This document shows, one piece after another, positions 44,250 through 54,463 of a stretch of 64,000 bases of DNA. This DNA comes from an uncultured Amylibacter sp. (GTDB taxonomy: Bacteria; Pseudomonadota; Alphaproteobacteria; Rhodobacterales; Rhodobacteraceae): NCBI GenBank assembly GCA_943846615.1, contig OX044354.1, positions 686,359 through 750,358 on the forward strand. Reading direction: 5' to 3'. Each line of letters begins with the position of its first letter. Within the stretch, counting starts at the first letter, position 1. The translations under genes and the position numbers were made by a program. Below the pieces are notes generated by a model, which did not search any database, was not told the origin of the DNA, and saw only the letters and a program-made list of their open reading frames with translations.

Positions 44250-45497
44250 ATGACCGTATTACAAGTCGCATCATTGCTAATCGTCTTTGCCGGCATTTTC
44301 GGCGCAATCAACTATCTGTTTTTCAAACTACCGTCTGCAATCGGCATCTTAATCGTGGCACTTTTGGCCTCTATCGCTGTTTTGATCGGCGATTTTTTGT
44401 TTCCAGCCTTGGAAATGGCCGCGCAAATCCGCGTTGTCGTCGAAGACCTCGAATTCTCCTCTGCCCTCCTCGAAGGCATGTTGGGGCTGCTGTTATTCGC
44501 GGGCGCATTGCACGTGAAAATCGGTGATCTACGGGCGCAGGCTTGGGTTGTTTTCCTGATGGCCACATTGGGGATCGCCATATCAACCACGATTGTTGGC
44601 GTCGGCTTCCATCTCGCACTTGGCATCCCATTCCTGATCGCATTGGTCTTTGGCGCCTTAATCTCGCCCACCGATCCTGTCGCCGTGCTTGGCGTGCTAC
44701 GCGAAGCAAACCTGCGCAAATCACTGGAAACCAAAATCGCTGGCGAAAGCCTGTTTAACGATGGCGTTGGCTATGTGGTCTTCCTTGTACTGGTCGGCAT
44801 TGCATTCCCATCAGGCGATCACCACGGCGAAGGTTTTGGCGGTGCAGTAAAACTCTTCTTACAAGAGGCCGCAGGCGGTGCAATCTTGGGCGCTGTTCTG
44901 GGTTACGCAGTCTTCCAATTGATGAAACGCATCGACGATTACGCCCTCGAAGTACTGCTTTCCTTGGGCCTCGCCTTTGGCGGTTATCAATTGGCGGTTT
45001 ACCTACATATGTCTGGCCCCATCATGGCCGTTGTTGCGGGTCTGTTCATCGGTGATCAGGGCATGAAATACGGGATGACTGCGGAAACACGCAAATATCT
45101 GGATAAATTCTGGGTCTTGATCGACGAGATCTTAAACGCGGTATTATTCCTGTTGATCGGTATCGAAGTCTTCGCGGTCGCCTTCAATGTCGAAGCAGTC
45201 CTTGCTGGCGTCCTGTCAATCGCACTGGCACTGGTCGCACGTTTCGCGGCTGTTGCTGTGCCAATCTTCATCCTAAAACCCTTCCGCCAATTCCCATCCG
45301 ACGTGATCCCAATCATGACATGGGGCGGTCTAAAGGGCGGTATTTCCGTGGCCTTGGCACTGTCCCTACCGGACAGCGAATATAAACCGCTGATCCTGAC
45401 AGCAACCTATGTGGTTGTCCTCTTCTCGATCATCATTCAGGGCCTCACCATCGCGCCACTTTCGCGTAAATTGGGCCGCGAACCGGATTTGCTGTAA
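44250..45497 (+). CDS. Cation:proton antiporter, CPA1/NhaP-like
   Basis: A 415-residue membrane protein with about twelve helices. The ion-binding core is LGALISPTDPVAVLGVLRE-type sequence (FGALISPTDPVAVLGV) followed by ETKIAGESLFNDGVGYVVFL, which contains the N-D pair of CPA1 antiporters. It exchanges Na+ or K+ for protons to control pH and salinity. GGGGA precedes ATG 44250; the earlier ATG (44178) lies inside the preceding terminator stem and is rejected. Its stop overlaps the fur start by one base. Confidence 0.9.
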   Translation: MTVLQVASLLIVFAGIFGAINYLFFKLPSAIGILIVALLASIAVLIGDFLFPALEMAAQIRVVVEDLEFSSALLEGMLGLLLFAGALHVKIGDLRAQAWVVFLMATLGIAISTTIVGVGFHLALGIPFLIALVFGALISPTDPVAVLGVLREANLRKSLETKIAGESLFNDGVGYVVFLVLVGIAFPSGDHHGEGFGGAVKLFLQEAAGGAILGAVLGYAVFQLMKRIDDYALEVLLSLGLAFGGYQLAVYLHMSGPIMAVVAGLFIGDQGMKYGMTAETRKYLDKFWVLIDEILNAVLFLLIGIEVFAVAFNVEAVLAGVLSIALALVARFAAVAVPIFILKPFRQFPSDVIPIMTWGGLKGGISVALALSLPDSEYKPLILTATYVVVLFSIIIQGLTIAPLSRKLGREPDLL

Positions 45498-45910
45498 TGG
45501 CTTCCATCATCGAACGATGCCTCTCATCTGGCCTGCGAATGACCGAACAACGCCGTGTCATCGCGCAGGTATTGGAGGCATCGAACGATCACCCCGACGT
45601 GGACATCATCTATTCCCGTGTGTCTGATATCGACAGCTCAATTTCAATCGCCACCGTCTATCGCACCGTAAAACAGTTCGAAGAGGCGGGGATTTTAGAT
45701 CGCATCGATTTCGGCGATGGTCGCGCGCGCTACGAGGATGCAAAACGCGAACACCATGACCACTTGATCGATATCCAATCGGGTAAAGTCATCGAATTCG
45801 TCGATCCAGAGATCGAGGAATTGCAAGAACGCATCGCCGAAAAACTCGGCTATGAATTACGCGGGCATCGTCTGGAATTATACGGCGTTCCGAAGAAACC
45901 GAAAAACTGA
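45497..45910 (+). CDS. fur: Fur-family metal-responsive regulator (Fur/Mur)
   Basis: A 137-residue winged-helix regulator. The DNA-binding half reads SSGLRMTEQRRVIAQVLEAS and SISIATVYRTVKQFEEAGIL. The metal-binding half has REHHDHLIDIQSGKVIEFVD, the H-H-D-H sensing motif. No C-x-x-C pairs are present, so there is no structural zinc site of the E. coli type. In alphaproteobacteria such Fur proteins often sense manganese (Mur) while Irr/RirA sense iron, so the metal is open. It is co-transcribed with the antiporter upstream and the AEC transporter downstream, with 1-base overlaps at both ends. Confidence 0.93.
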   Translation: MASIIERCLSSGLRMTEQRRVIAQVLEASNDHPDVDIIYSRVSDIDSSISIATVYRTVKQFEEAGILDRIDFGDGRARYEDAKREHHDHLIDIQSGKVIEFVDPEIEELQERIAEKLGYELRGHRLELYGVPKKPKN

Positions 45911-46824
45911 TGTTCCTAACAATCCTAACCGCCCTTATCCCCAGCTTCCTTTTGGTTGGGCTCGGCGGTTTGGTACGCAATCGCCTATCCGAAAACGCAT
46001 GGACAGGCTTGGATCGACTGAATTTCGACATCCTCTTCCCCGCCCTATTGTTTTCCGCAACAGCCAGCCGCCCAATCCCGTTGTCACAGGTTGCGGTCGT
46101 CGGGGTTTCGGTTTGGGCACTTCTCTTTGCTGCCATGGGGCTGGCATATCTGTGCCGATCACTTGGCCCAGACCGCTTCATTGATTTCGCAGGGCTTTGG
46201 CAATGCTCGTGGCGCTTCAATACCGCCCTTGGCTTGGTCGCCGCAAATTCATTGTTACCCAGCGCAACCGCATTGATGCCGATCATCGTTGGCATGGCTG
46301 TACCAATGGCAAATATCTTGGCCGTCAGCGCCCTGTCACGTGGCAACGGATTGGGATTGTTTAAAACAATTAAAACCGTCGCGATGAACCCTTTCTTTCT
46401 GGCCAGTTTTATGGGCGTCTTGGTGGGTATTTCGGGGCAATCAATCCCTGCCCCAATTATGGCACCAATTGATCTGTTGGCGGCGGCGGCGATCCCCTTG
46501 GCCCTTCTGTCCATTGGGGCCACGATGGATTGGACAGCACTGGCACGTTTGGATCGGTTTCGCGGATTACTAAACAGTATCAAATTGATCGCGATGCCTC
46601 TGATGGCGTTGATTGGCGGACAGCTTTTCAGTCTATCGACAGAACACGCATCTGCATTGATCATCTTCGCGGCCCTACCCACCGCATCCGCGGCCCATGT
46701 ACTGGCTGCTGGCTTTGGCGCGGAACGCCGCCCCGTCGCCACCATGATCGCACAATCCACATTATTGGCGGCAATCACTTTGCCAATCTGGGTTTTTATT
46801 GCGGTATATGTCGGGGCTCGTTAA
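45910..46824 (+). CDS. AEC-family transporter (auxin efflux carrier/malonate permease-like)
   Basis: A 304-residue membrane protein with about ten helices. It starts with PSFLLVGLGGLVRNRLSENA and contains LDRLNFDILFPALLFSATA, typical of the Mem_trans/AEC family. Bacterial members transport malonate, malate or other organic anions; the substrate here is unknown. It is the last gene of the antiporter-fur-AEC operon, with a 1-base TGATG overlap. The 223 bases after it, up to eno, contain repeated CATACG-type words but no gene. Confidence 0.87.
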   Translation: MFLTILTALIPSFLLVGLGGLVRNRLSENAWTGLDRLNFDILFPALLFSATASRPIPLSQVAVVGVSVWALLFAAMGLAYLCRSLGPDRFIDFAGLWQCSWRFNTALGLVAANSLLPSATALMPIIVGMAVPMANILAVSALSRGNGLGLFKTIKTVAMNPFFLASFMGVLVGISGQSIPAPIMAPIDLLAAAAIPLALLSIGATMDWTALARLDRFRGLLNSIKLIAMPLMALIGGQLFSLSTEHASALIIFAALPTASAAHVLAAGFGAERRPVATMIAQSTLLAAITLPIWVFIAVYVGAR

Positions 46825-46924
46825 CGAATGTGTTAACGTACAGCGCCAGCTTTCGCGCCATACGAAACCCATACGTAAGCCATACATACCCCATACGTTG
46901 GTTTTTGACCCAAACACCCAATAA

Positions 46925-48325
<1,401 letters not shown>

Positions 48326-48344
48326 ATCCGACACAATTATTATG

Positions 48345-48373
48345 GGGCGCGTTGCATTCAACGCGCCCTTTTC
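48345..48373 (+). terminator. Terminator of eno
   Basis: GGGCGCGTTG (48345-48354), CATT loop, CAACGCGCCC (48359-48368), then T-rich sequence. Confidence 0.9.
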
Positions 48374-48415
48374 TTTGCGCTGTTCAATGACGGCGATCCC
48401 CCCTAAAATATCCAG

Positions 48416-48952
48416 ATGAAATTGATTGTTGTCAGTGATATTTTTGAACACCCCAGTCACCAGAACTGTATCACTTCGCACCTGCCTCAACTGGAACATG
48501 TTGCGTATCTATCCCTAAACACCCTGTGCAAAACGCCTGATTTAACTGGAGATGCTCTGCACCATCATCTCTTTGATCAAGGCGGCATCGCAACAGCCGC
48601 ACATGCCCTGCAGGCCTTCGGTGACCCAAACACAATCGCCCTTGGTTACAGCGCCGGTGGCACCGCGTTATGGTGTGCGGCACAGTCTGGAATGGTTTTG
48701 AATGGGTTGTACTGTGTCTCCTCGACCAGACTGCGCAACTTGGCAGCAATCACACCCGCTACGCACACATACTTCGGGGCATTGGACCCCCTTAAGCCTA
48801 ACAAAAAATGGCTGACGGATATTCCCGACAGCCATTTCATTTTTGAAAATCTTGGTCACAGTTTTTACACTGAAACATCTGCCCCATCCCGTAAGGCATG
48901 CGCAAATATCGCAAACGACATTGCGAAAACGATCAACCGTATTTCGCTTTAA
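48416..48952 (+). CDS. Small alpha/beta-hydrolase-like protein
   Basis: A 178-residue protein with the core of an alpha/beta hydrolase. The nucleophile elbow is IALGYSAGGTALWCAAQSG (G-x-S-x-G) near residue 80, an acidic strand ATHTYFGALDPLKPNK follows, and a C-terminal FENLGHSFYTE supplies the His. The lid and N-terminal strands are abbreviated. Substrate unknown; relatives resemble dienelactone-hydrolase or thioesterase-like small hydrolases. It converges on the desaturase gene, and their 3' ends overlap by 20 bases. Confidence 0.7.
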   Translation: MKLIVVSDIFEHPSHQNCITSHLPQLEHVAYLSLNTLCKTPDLTGDALHHHLFDQGGIATAAHALQAFGDPNTIALGYSAGGTALWCAAQSGMVLNGLYCVSSTRLRNLAAITPATHTYFGALDPLKPNKKWLTDIPDSHFIFENLGHSFYTETSAPSRKACANIANDIAKTINRISL

Positions 48953-49970
48953 CCTCTTTATATGAAACCAAACGACGCTCTGCCTCATCCCACAAGTGTA
49001 ACTTCACAGATGCTAGACTTTCGCGGATTGTCAGACGTTGGTTTTCACTCAAAGTTGGGTGATCCTTGATGATCTGTGGCAAGCGATAAAATGGAATACG
49101 GCTGTATAAATGATGCACATGGTGGATGCCAATGTTGGCGCTGAACCACTGTAAAACGATCGGTAAATCGTAATGCGAACTGCCTTCCAACGCCGCTTCG
49201 TGCATATCCCAATCTTCGTTTTTGTCCCAATGGGTTTCTTCAAATTGATGCTGAACATAGAACAACCAAACACCTATCGTCGCCGCCAAAACCGTACTGG
49301 GGAGGAAAATCAAAACCAAAGGTTGCCAACCACCAAAATAATAAACAGCACCCAAAATCGCCGCAATTGCCGCATTAGTACCCATCGCACTGGTCCAATA
49401 TTTTGCACCAGCATTCATCAAACCTATTGGCAAACGATGTTGTAGGATGAACAAATACGCAGGCCCCAAAACGAACAAAACAAACGGGTGACGGTACAAT
49501 CGATACATAAATTGGCGCTTCTTAGACATTGCGCGATATTCAACAACAGTTGCTGTTGGAATGTCGCCCATACCCTGGCGTTCCAGATTTCCAGAGGCGG
49601 AATGATGTTCCGAATGCGCACGGCGCCAAACGTCATATGGCGTCACTGTCAATACGCCCAACGCACGCCCAACCCAATCGCTGACGGTGCGATTCTTGAA
49701 AAAAGAGGCATGACCACAATCATGCTGAATGGCAAACAAACGCACAATGAATAACCCGTTGATCAACGACAAACCAAACGCCAACCAATGCGAATATGAA
49801 ATGCTGATCCATGCCAGGGCCCATAACGCCGTGAATGGGATCAATGTGACCGCCAATTCAAAAATACTGCGCGTCATGCTGGGGGTTCTGTATCGCGCCA
49901 GAACTTGGATCCAGTCACGTGCCTTCAGCGGTTGCGTTTCACCAACGCTTTGATCGAACATTTTATTCAT
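48933..49970 (-). CDS. Membrane fatty-acid desaturase
   Basis: A 345-residue integral membrane di-iron desaturase. All three histidine boxes are present: HDCGHASFF (about residue 88), HSEHHSASG (about 124) and HHVHHLYSRIP (about 275), with several hydrophobic helices between. These enzymes insert a double bond into membrane lipid acyl chains using oxygen. The regiospecificity is not readable. It may adjust membrane fluidity, alongside olsBA and fabI in the same window. It is transcribed alone. Confidence 0.92.
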   Translation of the reverse strand: MNKMFDQSVGETQPLKARDWIQVLARYRTPSMTRSIFELAVTLIPFTALWALAWISISYSHWLAFGLSLINGLFIVRLFAIQHDCGHASFFKNRTVSDWVGRALGVLTVTPYDVWRRAHSEHHSASGNLERQGMGDIPTATVVEYRAMSKKRQFMYRLYRHPFVLFVLGPAYLFILQHRLPIGLMNAGAKYWTSAMGTNAAIAAILGAVYYFGGWQPLVLIFLPSTVLAATIGVWLFYVQHQFEETHWDKNEDWDMHEAALEGSSHYDLPIVLQWFSANIGIHHVHHLYSRIPFYRLPQIIKDHPTLSENQRLTIRESLASVKLHLWDEAERRLVSYKEVKAKYG

Positions 49971-50223
49971 CTTAATCCCGTGTTGGGTTTACAACCTTAT
50001 CCACCAAAAACGTTATCTTTAGATTTACGCATTTTCAGACAGGTTTAAACCAGTGCTCCCGTGGCGACACGTGTCACATGTTAACGCGCGATAATCAATG
50101 TTTTCTTACTTGTTTCGGCAAATTTTGGCGGATTGGTCGCAATTTGCCACCATAACGGGTGCATCTTCCTTTGACCTGCGCCAACTCCGCCGCTAGAACC
50201 ACAAAAATCGAAAGGTGGCCCTT

Positions 50224-50844
50224 ATGTCCGAACCAGAATCTACACAACTATACCTGATTACCCCTACGGATGCGGAACTGACGTTTTACACCGAAACCTT
50301 GGCACCCCTGTTAGATCAATTTCCATTGGCCTGTGTGCGTCTGGGTTTGGCATCCGAGGACGAGAGCGCGATCAGCCGCCACGCAGATCAATTACGCGAA
50401 GTTGCCCACGCACGCGATGTAAGCGCTGTCATCACCACGCACTATCGTTTGGTTGAACAATTGGGTTTGGACGGCGTACACCGCGTTGATGCCGCCAAAG
50501 CATTGCGCGATATCCGCGATGAATTGGGTGATGATGCAATCGTCGGCTCGCATTGCGGCACGTCACGCCACGCTGGCATGAACGCAGGCGAAGCAGGCGC
50601 GGATTACGTGTGCTTTGGCCCAATGACCCAATCTGCTTTGGGTGATGGGGACGTTGCCGAATTTGATACATTTGAGTGGTGGTCGCAAATGGTGGAATTG
50701 CCCGTGATTGCAGAGGGAAATTTGACGTTAGACGTAGCTGAAACGATCGCGCCTGTGGCGGATTTTATCGCACTTGGCCCGGAATTGTGGAGCACGGACG
50801 ATGCGGCGAAAACCCTCTCCGATTATTTGGCCCGCATTACCTAA
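50224..50844 (+). CDS. Thiamine-phosphate synthase-like protein (degenerate ThiE/TenI)
   Basis: A 206-residue TIM-barrel protein of the ThiE/TenI family, beginning QLYLITPTDAELTFYTETLA. Family landmarks are partly missing: the usual Q-L-R-x-K strand is replaced by [11 protein letters not shown], and the D-G-V-H-L-G-Q-x-D segment reads DGVHRVDAAK. VGSHCGTSRHAGMNAGEAGA and DYVCFGPM are recognisable. True thiamine-phosphate synthase activity is therefore doubtful. No other thiamine gene or TPP riboswitch lies nearby. ATG 50224 follows AAAGGTGG. It converges on olsA with an 8-base overlap. Confidence 0.7.
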   Translation: MSEPESTQLYLITPTDAELTFYTETLAPLLDQFPLACVRLGLASEDESAISRHADQLREVAHARDVSAVITTHYRLVEQLGLDGVHRVDAAKALRDIRDELGDDAIVGSHCGTSRHAGMNAGEAGADYVCFGPMTQSALGDGDVAEFDTFEWWSQMVELPVIAEGNLTLDVAETIAPVADFIALGPELWSTDDAAKTLSDYLARIT

Positions 50845-51637
50845 GGTGCAGGCCAGCCAGCACTGATTTTTCTGCCGCCATGGCCAACGCCTTTCGATCA
50901 TCGAATTTCGCCACATCAAGGGGCGCGTGGAACACTAATTCCACATGCCCTTGTTTCCATTTCGATAAAACCATCGCGAAAGCCTCGAAAAATCCCATCT
51001 CGGCCCACCAACCATACCAATTGCGCCGCTTTTTCACAGGCGCGATGTAGTTCACGGTCACAGGCTGAATCCATGTAACTTCGGGCAGACCTTCTTCGAA
51101 AAATGCGGCAAACAGTGATGATTTGAACGGTAGAACACGACGTCCATCGGTGCTGGTGCCTTCTGGAAAAAACAGCAGCTTGTCCCCCGCCGTAATACGT
51201 TCCAAAAATATGCTCTTTTGCTTTACTGCATCCGCACGCACGCGGCGAATAAAAACCGTACCCACATATTTCGCAATCATCCCAATCACAGGCCATTTTT
51301 CGACCTCCGCCTTGGATACAAAATAGACCTTCTGTGCCGCGTTCAGCGTGAAAATATCCAACCACGACGAATGGTTCGCTACCACTGCCCCCGCATGTTG
51401 CATCGGACGACCCATTTGCACCAACCTTATGCCCATAATCGCCAAACTGCCGCGACAGGCCAGTTTCACTACGCGCTGCCCCATCCCGTGCAGCTTTACC
51501 GCACGCAACAATATCAACGGTGCAAACAACGACAGGATCAACACCGCCACCAACAACCCACGTACAATTAACAACGGCCACCCCAACAAACTGGGCCGAT
51601 CAAGTGGTTCCTGCGCAATTCCATTCCATGCGTTCAT
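50837..51637 (-). CDS. olsA: 1-acyl-sn-glycerol-3-phosphate / lyso-ornithine-lipid O-acyltransferase
   Basis: A 266-residue PlsC-type acyltransferase. The catalytic NHSSWLDIF (N-H-x-x-x-x-D) and the FPEGTSTDGRRVLPFK motif are intact, after an N-terminal membrane helix (LLIVRGLLVAVLILSLFAPL). Following olsB with a 4-base overlap, it is best read as OlsA, which adds the second acyl chain to lyso-ornithine lipid. In some bacteria it also makes phosphatidic acid. Confidence 0.88.
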   Translation of the reverse strand: MNAWNGIAQEPLDRPSLLGWPLLIVRGLLVAVLILSLFAPLILLRAVKLHGMGQRVVKLACRGSLAIMGIRLVQMGRPMQHAGAVVANHSSWLDIFTLNAAQKVYFVSKAEVEKWPVIGMIAKYVGTVFIRRVRADAVKQKSIFLERITAGDKLLFFPEGTSTDGRRVLPFKSSLFAAFFEEGLPEVTWIQPVTVNYIAPVKKRRNWYGWWAEMGFFEAFAMVLSKWKQGHVELVFHAPLDVAKFDDRKALAMAAEKSVLAGLHLR

Positions 51638-52407
51638 CGGGCTTTATCACTTTCATATTTTGCTTTGGTTTTTGCAGACATCCGCGCGGTGTCCATCAAT
51701 AAACAAACATCAATAGTGTTGAATTCATGATCAATAAACGCCCCATCGCCGACAAAACCACCCAAACGCAGATATGCCTTAATCAAGGGCGGCATTTGTT
51801 TCAATGCGGTCATTTTATCGACGCGTTCCGCGGGCAATACATCCATGTCCAACCGGTTTTCAGATTGTGCAACAACGCGTAAATCCTCAGGAGCCAGATG
51901 ATTATAATGCAGGAACGATAACGCTTGTTGCATCGCGTCAACGTCGCGCCCCATGAATGACGCAGACCCAAACAGAACCTCGATATCGTGGTCATAAACG
52001 TAATCCGCCAAACCATTCCACATCATATGCAACGCTATCCCGCCGCGATGCCGTTGATCGATACAAGATCGCCCAAGTTCCAATATCCGTCGATCCGAGT
52101 TCAGTAGTTGCGACAAATCAAACTCCGTCGCAGAATAAAACCCGTTACTTTGTTTGGCTATTTCGCCGCGCAGTAAACGATAAACACCAATCACATTTTC
52201 CTTATCTGATTTAGTGTTATCCTTCAAAATCAAATGATCAAACAGTGGGTCATATTGATCGCATTCCCGCGCCAATTCGTGATTTCGCTCACTGGTGCTT
52301 GCGCCCATTTCCTGAACGAATACACGATACCGCAATCGCTGTGCCGCAGCGATCTCTGCATCGCTATTGGCGATTTTTATTTCCAAATTTTCAGTATTTA
52401 TCTGCAT
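51634..52407 (-). CDS. olsB: L-ornithine N-alpha-acyltransferase
   Basis: A 257-residue GNAT-fold acyltransferase of the OlsB/hemolysin-like family. Landmarks are AAAQRLRYRVFVQEMGASTS near the start, the ELGRSCIDQRHRGGIALHMM acceptor/acyl-ACP site, and a C-terminal PPLIKAYLRLGGFVGDGAFI with FNTIDVCLLMD. It forms 3-hydroxyacyl-ornithine from ornithine and 3-hydroxyacyl-ACP, the first step of ornithine lipids. These phosphorus-free membrane lipids are important to marine bacteria under phosphate limitation. It forms an operon with olsA; no Pho box was recognised upstream. Confidence 0.92.
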   Translation of the reverse strand: MQINTENLEIKIANSDAEIAAAQRLRYRVFVQEMGASTSERNHELARECDQYDPLFDHLILKDNTKSDKENVIGVYRLLRGEIAKQSNGFYSATEFDLSQLLNSDRRILELGRSCIDQRHRGGIALHMMWNGLADYVYDHDIEVLFGSASFMGRDVDAMQQALSFLHYNHLAPEDLRVVAQSENRLDMDVLPAERVDKMTALKQMPPLIKAYLRLGGFVGDGAFIDHEFNTIDVCLLMDTARMSAKTKAKYESDKAR

Positions 52408-52505
52408 TGCTTAGTATCTGATGGCTTTATCAAGTTCTTCTGGACTGATGGATTAACTTACTATTAAGATTATTTTAATCTTTTAAAACCATTTAAGGTT
52501 GCAAC

Positions 52506-52670
52506 TTATATTACATTCAATTTGACAGCGGCACCATTTATGACGACCTTCCCATGTTCTTCGAAATTGACAGTGATCTTGCCATTGATCACGGATTGCA
52601 CCTGCCCAATGCCCCATTCGGGTTGTTGTGGATGGGTTACCAATTGCCCTGGCGTCAAAAAATCGTTCAT
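52506..52670 (-). CDS. DUF3553 small protein
   Basis: A 54-residue protein read directly from the minus strand: MNDFLTPGQLVTHPQQPEWG, IGQVQSVINGKITVNFEEHG, KVVINGAAVKLNVI. It has the DUF3553 pattern (P-G-x-x-V-x-H-P-x-x-P-x-W-G-x-G-Q-V-Q) and resembles the CarD/Tudor-like fold of the PcrA C-terminus. AAGGA lies 11 bases before the ATG. It diverges from chpT across a 32-base gap, an arrangement that may give shared control. Function unknown; RNA polymerase or nucleic-acid contact is a guess from the fold. Confidence 0.8.
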   Translation of the reverse strand: MNDFLTPGQLVTHPQQPEWGIGQVQSVINGKITVNFEEHGKVVINGAAVKLNVI

Positions 52671-52702
52671 CGCTTCGCATCCTTCAGAGAGTATTACTTG
52701 CT

Positions 52703-53299
52703 ATGTACAATATTAATCCCAATCTTGCATCCCTTATCAGCGCGCGAATTTGCCACGATTTGGCAAACCCTATCGGCGCGATCAGAAATGGGATGGAATT
52801 GATGGAATTATCGGGTGCCGCGCGAACCCCTGAATTCGAATTAACGGCCGATAGCGTGCAAAATACCAACGCGAAACTGAACTTTTTCCGCATCGCATTT
52901 GGTCCCGCCACAATGGGCGAACTCCCCGCCTCCGAAATTATCCGCACCTTGGACGACATTTTTGACAGCACGAGATGTCAAATTGATTGGCAAATCACAA
53001 ACAACATCGATCGCAACGATGCGAAGCGCCTGTTCCTATTGATACTATGCCTCAGCAGTGCGTTGCCACGCGGCGGCACGATCACCGCTTCGCGAACCGG
53101 CAATCGAACGACCCTCATCGCTGTCGGTGACAAGGTTCAATGCGAAGGCCAATTATGGAAATCTTTAGCACAAAATGAAGAAAGCGCTGACCTAAAGGCA
53201 TCCGAAGTTCATTTCGAATTGGCGCGTCTTGAGTGTAACGTAGCGGATCACCCCATCACGCTGGAATACAGCGAACAGCAAGCAACAATCACGTTATAG
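52703..53299 (+). CDS. chpT: Histidine phosphotransferase ChpT
   Basis: A 198-residue histidine phosphotransferase. The phospho-accepting helix is LISARICHDLANPIGAIRNG, with His at residue 18 in the H-D-L-x-N-P motif. A degenerate ATPase-like domain follows, as in Caulobacter ChpT, which relays phosphate from CckA to CtrA and CpdR to control the cell cycle, motility and gene-transfer agents. ATG 52703 is preferred; the longer frame to 52628 runs into the divergent DUF3553 gene. The stop overlaps the next convergent gene by 11 bases. Confidence 0.88.
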   Translation: MYNINPNLASLISARICHDLANPIGAIRNGMELMELSGAARTPEFELTADSVQNTNAKLNFFRIAFGPATMGELPASEIIRTLDDIFDSTRCQIDWQITNNIDRNDAKRLFLLILCLSSALPRGGTITASRTGNRTTLIAVGDKVQCEGQLWKSLAQNEESADLKASEVHFELARLECNVADHPITLEYSEQQATITL

Positions 53300-53816
53300 G
53301 TTCCAAGCCTTCGCGAAACTGGCGCATCTTTTGTTGATAGCCCACCGCAGAGGCTTTCAGCCCTTCAACACCGGCATCATCCAATTCACGTACAACCTTG
53401 CACGGCATACCGACAACCAAACTATTGTCAGGGATCACCTTGCCCTCAGGCACCAAGGCACCCGCGCCAATCAGACAGTTCTTGCCAATCTTCGCGCCAT
53501 TCAAAACCGTGGCCCCCATACCGATCAGGGAATTGTCACCAATCTCGCACCCATGCAAAATCGCGCTGTGCCCAATGGTGCAACCTGCGCCGATCGTCAG
53601 GGGAAACCCGATATCGGTATGACAAACACAGTTCTCTTGGATGTTTGAACCAACGCCCAGCGTGATGAATTCATTGTCGCCACGCAAAACCGCACCGAAC
53701 CAAATCGACGCAGCTCTCTTAATGCGAACACGCCCCATCACTTGGGCATTTGGCGCGATCCAAAAGTCGCCATCATCGGGTGTGCTGGGGGCAATGCCGT
53801 CAAATCGGTATAACAT
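53289..53816 (-). CDS. Gamma-carbonic-anhydrase-family hexapeptide-repeat protein
   Basis: A 175-residue left-handed beta-helix protein. Isoleucine/valine hexapeptide repeats run from about residue 30 to 130. The three metal-binding histidines of the gamma class are visible in ENCVCHTDIGF and IGHSAILHGCEIG. Relatives (YrdA, PaaY, CaiE) show weak or no carbonic anhydrase or thioesterase activity, so function is uncertain. Its ATG overlaps the gmk stop by one base, which makes it the last gene of a yicC-gmk operon. Confidence 0.88.
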   Translation of the reverse strand: MLYRFDGIAPSTPDDGDFWIAPNAQVMGRVRIKRAASIWFGAVLRGDNEFITLGVGSNIQENCVCHTDIGFPLTIGAGCTIGHSAILHGCEIGDNSLIGMGATVLNGAKIGKNCLIGAGALVPEGKVIPDNSLVVGMPCKVVRELDDAGVEGLKASAVGYQQKMRQFREGLEPIT

Positions 53817-54460
53817 TAGGATAATTCCTCAAACTCTGCGTTCAACTTGTCTACCAATCCAGCCAAATCGTTTCGGCGTGATTGCTTGGTGCGCTCCGCC
53901 ACCAAAATCGATTTCAACGCCTCAAAGGACTGTTGTAAATTATCATTAACGATTAGGTATTTGTACTCATCCCAATGGCTAATTTCGTCCTTGGATTTGG
54001 ACATACGGTTCGCAACCACTTCGGCGCTGTCTTGGCCACGTGTGTTCAAACGACGTTCCAGTTCAATAATCGATGGCGGCAAAATGAAAATCGAAACCAC
54101 ATCATCCGCCATGGATGAAGCGCGAATTTGCTGACCACCTTGCCAATCCACATCAAATACAACATCCGTTCCTTTGGAAACCGCCTGTTCAACTGGCTCT
54201 TTGGGGGAACCATACATGTTTCCAAACACCTCGGCGTGTTCCAACATGCCGCCATTATCCACCAATTCTTGAAATTCTTCGCGCGACTTAAAATAATACT
54301 CGCGCCCATCCTGTTCGCCTTCACGTGCGTCGCGTGTGGTGGCCGACACTGAAAATCGCAGGCTTGGATCCCAGTCTAACAACATCCGCGACAACGTCGA
54401 TTTTCCCGCCCCCGAAGGCGAAGATAAAATAATCAATAATCCACGGCGCGTTTTTGTCAT
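53816..54460 (-). CDS. gmk: Guanylate kinase
   Basis: A 214-residue kinase converting GMP to GDP. The P-loop is ILSSPSGAGKSTLSRML. The GMP-binding region TTRDAREGEQDGREYYFKSR and the segment EHAEVFGNMYGSP follow, then DVVFDVDWQGGQQIR. The length is normal. It sits directly after yicC (3-base gap), the usual proteobacterial order. Confidence 0.97.
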   Translation of the reverse strand: MTKTRRGLLIILSSPSGAGKSTLSRMLLDWDPSLRFSVSATTRDAREGEQDGREYYFKSREEFQELVDNGGMLEHAEVFGNMYGSPKEPVEQAVSKGTDVVFDVDWQGGQQIRASSMADDVVSIFILPPSIIELERRLNTRGQDSAEVVANRMSKSKDEISHWDEYKYLIVNDNLQQSFEALKSILVAERTKQSRRNDLAGLVDKLNAEFEELS

Positions 54461-54463
54461 CGT

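Noticed and set aside
50041..50080. Palindrome GACACGTGTC upstream of the ThiE-like gene as an operator
   Set aside because: Only 10 bases, about 150 bases from the start, with no second copy; too weak to list as a site.
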